Positions 31,719-36,166 of a stretch of 36,166 bases of DNA are shown in pieces (the stretch's first letter is position 1; every line of letters begins with the position of its first letter). Under the pieces are notes generated by a model. It searched no databases, had not been told where the DNA came from, and saw only the letters and a program-made list of their open reading frames with translations. A program made the position numbers and the translations under genes. Source of the stretch: Eubacteriales bacterium (GTDB taxonomy: Bacteria > Bacillota > Clostridia > Lachnospirales > Lachnospiraceae); NCBI GenBank assembly GCA_030527715.1, contig JAUNAF010000016.1:1-36166 (forward strand), read 5' to 3'.

Positions 31719-31832
31719 TTATCCACCAGTTATCCACATTATCCACACGCTAATGCACATTTATCCGCATACTGCGTGTGGATTTTTTTCTCCATTTCAC
31801 TGATTTTTTTCTGTTTATCCACATTATCCACA
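31719..31832 (+). promoter_or_regulatory. DnaA-box cluster upstream of dnaD-like and dnaC-like genes
   Basis: Four perfect DnaA boxes TTATCCACA are at 31730-31738, 31739-31747, 31815-31823 and 31824-31832, arranged as two head-to-tail pairs with an exact 9-base step. TTATCCACC (31719-31727) and TTATCCGCA (31761-31769) differ by one base; TGTGGATTT (31777-31785) is a weak reverse box. Two copies of GATTTTTTTCT lie between the pairs. The last two imperfect boxes also form the murC terminator. The cluster starts one base after murC and ends 102 bases before the dnaD-like gene. It could be a DnaA-controlled promoter region, a DnaA titration site or an origin-like element. Confidence 0.8.
31764..31789 (+). 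terminator. murC terminator inside the DnaA-box cluster
   Basis: TCCGCAT pairs with GTGTGGA (two G-U pairs) around a five-base loop and is followed by seven T. The stem is built from two DnaA-box-like sequences. Confidence 0.65.
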
Positions 31833-31896
31833 CATTCCACACAGCCCGCTGTGTGTAAATGACTCATAACTCTCTGTTTCAAAAAATCCCCGATTA

Positions 31897-31905
31897 TGCT
31901 ATGAT
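31897..31905 (+). promoter_or_regulatory. Candidate promoter of the dnaD-like gene
   Basis: TGCTATGAT is an extended -10 element 29 bases before the start codon; the -35 is weak. Between it and the boxes lies a perfect inverted repeat, CACACAG-N4-CTGTGTG (31838-31855). Confidence 0.45.
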
Positions 31906-31934
31906 GAAAAAAAACTATATCCAGGGTAAGGAAT

Positions 31935-33011
31935 ATGACGATACATAAGCTTTCTGCCAGCGATTTTACGCTGGTGCACAATCAGTTTATAGACAATTAC
32001 ATGGCAGACGCCAACGGGGAATTTGTGAAGATCTATCTCTACCTGCTGCGCTGCTCTTCTTTGAATGCGCAGCTTTCTCTTTCTTCGATCGCAGATGTAT
32101 TCAACTGCACGGAAAGAGATGTTCAGCGTGCCCTCAATTACTGGGAGCGCCAGCAGCTGCTCCGTCTCTCCTTCGGACCGGACGGGATCCTCACGGATGT
32201 CGCATTCATTGACGGCAGTATCGTTGAATCCCAGAGAACCGAGCGCCTCAGCAGCTATGCTCAGCCGACTCGGATCCAGGAGCAGATGCCGGAGTCTGCG
32301 CCGGAGCGCATGACGATCTCCGCAGAACGCAGACAGGAGCTCTCCTCCTCAGATGAGATCCAGCAGCTGATCTTTGTCATCGAGCAGTATATGAAAAAAA
32401 TGCTCTCTGCGACAGAGCTCGATCATATCCTCTATTTCTATGATGAGCTGCATTTTTCTGCGGACCTGATCGAATATCTGGTAGAGTACTGTCTCTCCAA
32501 AGGAAAACGAAGCATCAGCTATATCCGCACCGTCGCTCTGGAGTGGTACAAAAAGGGTGTGACCACCGTGGACGAGGCCAAGTCCGACACGGCATTCTTC
32601 CATAAAGACTACTATACGATACTGAATGCGTTCGGCATCCGCGGACGAGGACCTGCCCAGGCGGAGATCGATTATATGAAGCGCTGGCTCAATGAACTGC
32701 ACTATTCCACCGATGTTATCCTGGAAGCCTGCCGCCGCACGATCAACCGCATCCATACCCCGAGCTTTCCTTACGCAGATTCCATACTGAACGGCTGGAA
32801 GGAAAAAGGTGTGCGCTGCTTTGCAGACATTACCCTGCTCGACAAACCTCCGGTTCCTGCCGCCGCACCGGTGCAGTCTGCTGCCCCGTCTTCCCGAACG
32901 CAGGGAACCGGCACCCGCTTCAACAATTTCGTTCAGCGGGAATATGACTTTGATGAACTGGAACAGCAGCTTTTAGATTCACAGAGGAGAAAGCGCCATG
33001 TCCATGAATAA
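31935..33011 (+). CDS. DnaD-domain replication protein
   Basis: The 358-residue protein has a winged-helix-like N terminus (about 15-95; SLSSIADVFNCTERDVQRAL) followed by two copies of the DnaD/DnaB C-terminal domain: about 138-215 (FYDELHFSADLIEYLVEYCL, YIRTVALEWYKKGV) and about 222-300 (WLNELHYSTDVILEACRRTI, YADSILNGWKEKGV). The WYKKGV/GWKEKGV ends are the usual YxxxIxxxWxxxgi signature. Such proteins help load the replicative helicase at origins and restart sites. The C terminus (FNNFVQREYDFDEL) is a typical tail. AAGGA precedes the ATG. The gene overlaps the helicase-loader gene by 14 bases and is preceded by the DnaA-box cluster. Confidence 0.92.
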   Translation: MTIHKLSASDFTLVHNQFIDNYMADANGEFVKIYLYLLRCSSLNAQLSLSSIADVFNCTERDVQRALNYWERQQLLRLSFGPDGILTDVAFIDGSIVESQRTERLSSYAQPTRIQEQMPESAPERMTISAERRQELSSSDEIQQLIFVIEQYMKKMLSATELDHILYFYDELHFSADLIEYLVEYCLSKGKRSISYIRTVALEWYKKGVTTVDEAKSDTAFFHKDYYTILNAFGIRGRGPAQAEIDYMKRWLNELHYSTDVILEACRRTINRIHTPSFPYADSILNGWKEKGVRCFADITLLDKPPVPAAAPVQSAAPSSRTQGTGTRFNNFVQREYDFDELEQQLLDSQRRKRHVHE

Positions 33012-33987
33012 TTCCCAGTATGATTCCATTCAGCGTGAATACCAGCTCAGACAGCTGCATCACCGCCATGAGCTCGAGACCCGCCGCGATGAGGTCTATC
33101 TCAAGATTCCGATGGTGGAGCAGCTCCAGCAGGAGATCGCTTCCTTAAGTGTCCAGTGCGGACGCCGCCTGCTTCAGGGCGACGAATCTGCACTTTCCGA
33201 ACTGAAGGAGGATATTTTCCGTCTCTCCACCCGCCGCACTGCCCTCCTTACACAGGCCGGCTACCCGGCGGATTATCTGGAGATGACCTACGACTGTCCG
33301 GACTGCAAGGATACCGGTTATATCCAGAATCAGAAATGTCACTGTTTTAAGAAAGCAGAGATCGATCTGCTCTATCAGCAGTCCAATCTGTCTGAGATTC
33401 TGAAAAAAGAGAATTTTGATGCATTTCGCTCAGATTATTATTCTGCGGCTCTCAAGGATCCGAAGAGCGGACTGACGGCGCGCGAAAATGCAAAGGAGGC
33501 CTTCGATATCTGCCGTTCCTTTGCAGATCACTTTGATACCGGTTTCGAGAACCTGCTTCTCTACGGTGATCCCGGTGTGGGAAAGACTTTCCTCTCACAC
33601 TGCATCGCCAGAGAGCTTATCGAGCACCTGCATTCAGTGATCTATCTCTCCGCTCAGGAACTCTTTGATCATTTTGCAAAAGAGCGTTTTGAGCGAAAAG
33701 ATGCCGCAAATGACTTTACCGACCATATTTACGACTGTGATCTTCTGATCATCGATGACCTTGGCACGGAGCTGACCAACACCCTCGTGGTGTCCGAGCT
33801 CTTCACCTGCATCAATGTCAGACTGCGCTCCGAAAAGGCGGTCATCATCTCGACCAACCTCTCTCCGGAGCGTCTGCGGGACCTCTATTCTGAGCGTATT
33901 TCCTCGCGGATTCTCAGTGAGTATACACTGGTAAAATTGTTCGGCAGAGATATCCGAATGCAAAAAACACTTGAAAATCGGATGTAA
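32998..33987 (+). CDS. dnaC: DnaC/DnaI-type helicase loader ATPase
   Basis: The 329-residue AAA+ protein would load the replicative DnaB helicase with the DnaD-like protein. The N terminus is helical; a zinc-ribbon candidate CPDCKDTGYIQNQKCHCF (Cys100, 103, 114, 116) follows; then Walker A GDPGVGKT (190-197), Walker B LLIIDDLG, sensor 1 IISTNLS and the arginine-finger region ERISSRIL. The zinc cluster and the loader order match DnaC-like proteins of clostridia rather than IstB transposition helpers, and no transposase is near. GAGGAG lies nine bases before the ATG; the start is inside the dnaD-like gene, so translation is coupled. The symbol is by family, not proven orthology. Confidence 0.9.
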   Translation: MSMNNSQYDSIQREYQLRQLHHRHELETRRDEVYLKIPMVEQLQQEIASLSVQCGRRLLQGDESALSELKEDIFRLSTRRTALLTQAGYPADYLEMTYDCPDCKDTGYIQNQKCHCFKKAEIDLLYQQSNLSEILKKENFDAFRSDYYSAALKDPKSGLTARENAKEAFDICRSFADHFDTGFENLLLYGDPGVGKTFLSHCIARELIEHLHSVIYLSAQELFDHFAKERFERKDAANDFTDHIYDCDLLIIDDLGTELTNTLVVSELFTCINVRLRSEKAVIISTNLSPERLRDLYSERISSRILSEYTLVKLFGRDIRMQKTLENRM

Positions 33988-33999
33988 TCCGTCTATACT
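33971..33999 (+). promoter_or_regulatory. prs promoter inside the end of the helicase-loader gene
   Basis: TTGAAA (33971-33976) and TATACT (33994-33999) are 17 bases apart. The -35 lies within the last codons of the loader gene, the -10 just after its stop. Confidence 0.7.
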
Positions 34000-34030
34000 A
34001 TGCTTTCGTAGAACCACACCGATTATTTTC

Positions 34031-34072
34031 CGTCAGAACACCGCAGCCCCCAAGATATCTGCGGTGCTGACG
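34031..34072 (+). other. Stable leader hairpin before prs
   Basis: CGTCAG and CACCGCAG pair with CTGCGGTG and CTGACG (14 base pairs with a two-base bulge). The structure ends eight bases before the GGGAGG ribosome site and has no T run, so it is more likely a translation or stability element than a terminator. Confidence 0.6.
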
Positions 34073-34089
34073 ACTAAGGGAGGAAGATT

Positions 34090-35259
34090 ATGCAATTAGA
34101 AGAACGCAATCTGGAAACGATTCCAGTAGGCGCACTCGGTATCATTCCTATGGCCAGCTGCACGGAACTCGGAGAAAAAATCGACAAGTATCTGGTTTCC
34201 TGGCGCAGAGAACGTGACCACGAGCACAAATCTACCATTGCATTCCGTGATTATGAACGTGACAGCTACATTATCGGCGCAAAGACTCCGCGTTTCGGAA
34301 CCGGTGAGGCGAAGGGTACCCTTCAGGAATCCGTACGTGGACGCGATCTTTACATTCTCGTCGATGTCTGCAATTACAGTCTTACCTACAAAATTGCCGG
34401 CAATGTCAACCACATGTCCCCCGATGACCATTTTCAGGATTTAAAACGTATTATCGCCGCCGCAGAGGGCAAGGCAAAGCGTATCAACGTAATTATGCCG
34501 TTCCTCTATGAGAGCCGTCAGCACAAGCGCAATGGCCGTGAATCTCTGGACTGTGCACTTGCACTGCAGGAGCTCACCAACATGGGTGTCGACAATATCC
34601 TGACCTTTGATGCGCATGACCCGCGTGTACAGAATGCTATCCCGCTGCACGGCTTCGAGACGGTGCAGCCTGTTTATCAGTTTATCAAGGGACTCTTCCG
34701 TGCAGTTCCGGATCTTCATATCGACAAAGACACCATGATGGTGATCAGCCCGGATGAGGGCGGTATGAACCGTGCGATCTACATGGCTAACGTACTCGGT
34801 CTTGACATGGGTATGTTCTATAAGAGACGTGATTATTCCCGCATCGTCAACGGACGCAACCCGATCGTTGCACATGAATTCCTCGGCAGCAATGTCGAAG
34901 GCAAGGATATGGTCATTGTCGATGACATGATCTCCTCCGGTGACAGCATGCTGGAGGTTGCTTCCGCACTGAAGAAACTCAAAGCCGGAAGGATCTTCAT
35001 CTGCTCTACCTTTGGTCTTTTCACCAACGGTATGGAAAAGTTTGATAAAGCCTATGAGGACGGTGTCTTTGATTATCTGATCACCACCAACCTCGTTTAC
35101 CAGAGTCCTGAGCTGCTCGCACGCCCGTACTATCACGGCTGTGATCTGAGCAAATATCTGGCTTACATCATCGATACCTTAAACCACGATGATTCCATCA
35201 GCCGCCTGCTCAATCCTCTGGATCGTATCAAGAAATTCCTCGATACACATAATAATTAA
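34090..35259 (+). CDS. prs: Ribose-phosphate pyrophosphokinase, long clostridial form
   Basis: The 389-residue enzyme makes PRPP from ribose-5-phosphate and ATP for nucleotide, NAD and amino acid synthesis. The PRPP-binding loop MVIVDDMISSGDSML is intact, as are VISPDEGGMNRAIYMA (usually PDVGG) and the catalytic Lys-Arg pair in MFYKRRDYSRI. The usual DLHAGQIQGFF block is TFDAHDPRVQNAIP. With about 75 residues more than the common bacterial form it belongs to a long variant. GGGAGG precedes the ATG. It has its own promoter and a UUCG-capped terminator. Allosteric behaviour may differ from Bacillus Prs because the regulatory regions are not recognisable by eye. Confidence 0.92.
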   Translation: MQLEERNLETIPVGALGIIPMASCTELGEKIDKYLVSWRRERDHEHKSTIAFRDYERDSYIIGAKTPRFGTGEAKGTLQESVRGRDLYILVDVCNYSLTYKIAGNVNHMSPDDHFQDLKRIIAAAEGKAKRINVIMPFLYESRQHKRNGRESLDCALALQELTNMGVDNILTFDAHDPRVQNAIPLHGFETVQPVYQFIKGLFRAVPDLHIDKDTMMVISPDEGGMNRAIYMANVLGLDMGMFYKRRDYSRIVNGRNPIVAHEFLGSNVEGKDMVIVDDMISSGDSMLEVASALKKLKAGRIFICSTFGLFTNGMEKFDKAYEDGVFDYLITTNLVYQSPELLARPYYHGCDLSKYLAYIIDTLNHDDSISRLLNPLDRIKKFLDTHNN

Positions 35260-35276
35260 AATTCCAATGTCTATCA

Positions 35277-35308
35277 GGCCAGTGTCTTCGGACGCTGGCC
35301 TTTTCTTT
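35277..35308 (+). terminator. prs terminator
   Basis: GGCCAGTGTC pairs with GACGCTGGCC around a stable UUCG tetraloop, followed by TTTTCTTT. Its tail overlaps the -35 of the next promoter. Confidence 0.92.
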
Positions 35309-35334
35309 ACTTTATTAACTCGGAAATATATAAT
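35306..35334 (+). promoter_or_regulatory. Promoter of the Ig-like secreted protein gene
   Basis: TTTACT (35306-35311) and a consensus TATAAT (35329-35334) are 17 bases apart, 46 bases before the ATG. Confidence 0.65.
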
Positions 35335-35380
35335 GAAGTATAAATACAGGCGGGTGCGCCGGAATGAGAGGATAGAACAT

Positions 35381-36052
35381 ATGAGAAAAAGAAAGTTTCC
35401 CTGTTTATCTGGAATTATTCTGCTGATGGTCATGTGTTTTTCAATGATTGCATATGCGGATGATCATGTGCATCAATGGAAGTTTGTAGAAGTTGAGCCC
35501 ACCCTGGATAATCCTCTAGCGGGTTATGAGATATGTACTATTTGCAATGAAAAAAGCCATGAAATGTATTCTATGTTTGGTGTTACTATTGATGGTCCGG
35601 TGCAGGCCGGACATAGCGTTTCATTATACGAAAGGTTTAAAAATCTGAATGCCACAGCATGGAAATCCAGTGATACCTCGATAGCGGTGATCGATAAGGC
35701 AGGCAAACTTACGGCAAAGAAGCCCGGACACGTTTCTATTATAATTTTAGTCAGAGAAGAAGACGGAAAAACCGTGCGGGGCGAAGTCGGTGTGACTGTT
35801 CAGAAAGGTCCTGTACGCACAAAAATGATCACTGCTCCCAGAAGTATCACTCTGAAAAAGGGTAAAAGTAAAAAACTGGATGTCAAACTGTCGCCAATTA
35901 CTTCAACAGAAAAGATTACCTATAAGATCTCAAATAAGAAGATCGCTGCCGTTAATAAGAAGGGTGTCGTGAAGGCAAAGAAAAAGGGGACAGCAAAGAT
36001 ACAGATCAAATCAGGCCGCATCACATTCACAGTGAAAGTTAAAGTCAAATAA
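35381..36052 (+). CDS. Secreted protein with Ig-like (BIG2) repeats
   Basis: The 223-residue product has a signal peptide (MRKRKFP, hydrophobic core, AYA-DD cleavage near residue 30). A short segment HVHQWKFVEVEP with CTICNEK follows; its His and Cys spacing resembles the HxW...CxxC modules often found in clostridial surface proteins and may bind metal. Two bacterial Ig-like folds follow: about 65-145 (AWKSSDTSIAVIDKAGKLTA) and about 150-223 (YKISNKKIAAVNKKGVVKA). The frame opens at 35189, but the ATG at 35381 has GAGAGG nine bases upstream and starts the signal peptide. The gene is visibly richer in A and T than prs and highly Lys-rich at its C terminus. There is no sortase motif; how it stays at the surface is unclear. 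Function unknown. Confidence 0.85.
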   Translation: MRKRKFPCLSGIILLMVMCFSMIAYADDHVHQWKFVEVEPTLDNPLAGYEICTICNEKSHEMYSMFGVTIDGPVQAGHSVSLYERFKNLNATAWKSSDTSIAVIDKAGKLTAKKPGHVSIIILVREEDGKTVRGEVGVTVQKGPVRTKMITAPRSITLKKGKSKKLDVKLSPITSTEKITYKISNKKIAAVNKKGVVKAKKKGTAKIQIKSGRITFTVKVKVK

Positions 36053-36076
36053 TAGAACGTATACCGAACATACAAA

Positions 36077-36098
36077 GGCGCAGGATTTCTCCTGCGCC
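36077..36098 (+). other. Hairpin after the Ig-like protein gene
   Basis: GGCGCAGGA pairs with TCCTGCGCC around a TTTC loop, 25 bases after the stop. The plus-strand tail (TCAGACTG) is not T-rich, so it is a weak terminator at best; on the minus strand it is followed by TTTGTATG. Confidence 0.55.
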
Positions 36099-36166
36099 TC
36101 AGACTGTAGACAAAGGAGCTGTGAAAAAACAGTTTCTTAGTCAGGGAGGCGGAGCAATTCGAACAC

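Noticed and set aside
31719-31832. Calling the DnaA boxes the chromosomal origin oriC
   Set aside because: dnaA and dnaN are not nearby, and part of the cluster doubles as the murC terminator; origin function is only one of several options.
32998-33987. IstB transposition helper ATPase
   Set aside because: No transposase or inverted repeats nearby, and the zinc-ribbon N terminus and the DnaD-like partner fit a helicase loader.
36121-36166. Possible start of a gene (GTG, MKKQFLSQ...) running off the right edge, after AAAGGAG
   Set aside because: The spacing from the ribosome site to the GTG is only two bases and just 15 codons are visible; too little to call.
36140-36166. T-arm-like sequence (minus strand GTG-TTCGAAT-TGC) at the right edge, suggesting a tRNA end
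   Set aside because: The stem would need wobble pairs next to the loop and the 5' part is outside the window.
1-36166. CRISPR array, insertion sequences, prophage or toxin-antitoxin genes
   Set aside because: I looked for spaced direct repeats, transposase or integrase motifs and small paired ORFs and found none that could be supported.

Overview
The window looks like a chromosomal segment of a Gram-positive, anaerobic gut clostridium, most likely of the Lachnospiraceae. Supporting signs are a SpoVG gene, a paired glgC-glgD, strong AAGGAGG ribosome binding sites, sigma-A type promoters with 17 bp spacers, a clostridial long-form PRPP synthetase, and a DnaD-domain gene next to a DnaC-type helicase loader. 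No species can be named from sequence alone. No insertion sequence, prophage, CRISPR array or rRNA was found.

Layout, left to right. (1) 1-5032: the start of a secreted Ala/Pro/Glu-rich protein; a YitT-type membrane protein overlapping an M18 aminopeptidase, whose 5' leader holds a striking 133-base multi-hairpin element; a divergent dGTPase; and a convergent thymidine kinase. (2) 4433-12863: one long minus-strand run that reads as a sucrose-type operon in transcription order: GH13_4 amylosucrase-like enzyme, HAD phosphatase, PTS EIIBCA, HPr, Enzyme I, PfkB fructokinase, thymidine kinase. It carries the complete phosphorelay from PEP to sugar, and its HPr has Lys at the regulatory Ser46 position. 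(3) 12983-14848: a solitary tRNA-Gln(CTG) with its own promoter and terminator, and nicotinate phosphoribosyltransferase. (4) 14849-21007: a sugar ABC transporter operon (binding protein, permease, double ATPase, permease, AraR-like GntR repressor) with an internal terminator and repeated operator-like motifs. (5) 21113-27681: a housekeeping run spoVG, pth, mfd, parvulin-like lipoprotein and a small acidic protein that reads as a degenerate sigma-70 without region 4. (6) 27732-31718: glgC-glgD, and divergent murC. (7) 31719-33987: a cluster of DnaA boxes directly upstream of dnaD-like and dnaC-like genes. (8) 33971-36166: prs with a structured leader, then an AT-richer secreted protein with Ig-like (BIG2) repeats.

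The most promising leads are the degenerate sigma-70 protein (21199-21921), the DnaA-box cluster in front of the helicase-loading genes (31719-31832), the structured leader or miniature element at 2756-2888, and the self-contained PTS/amylosucrase operon with a non-phosphorylatable HPr. All family calls were made by eye from motifs; no database search was run.
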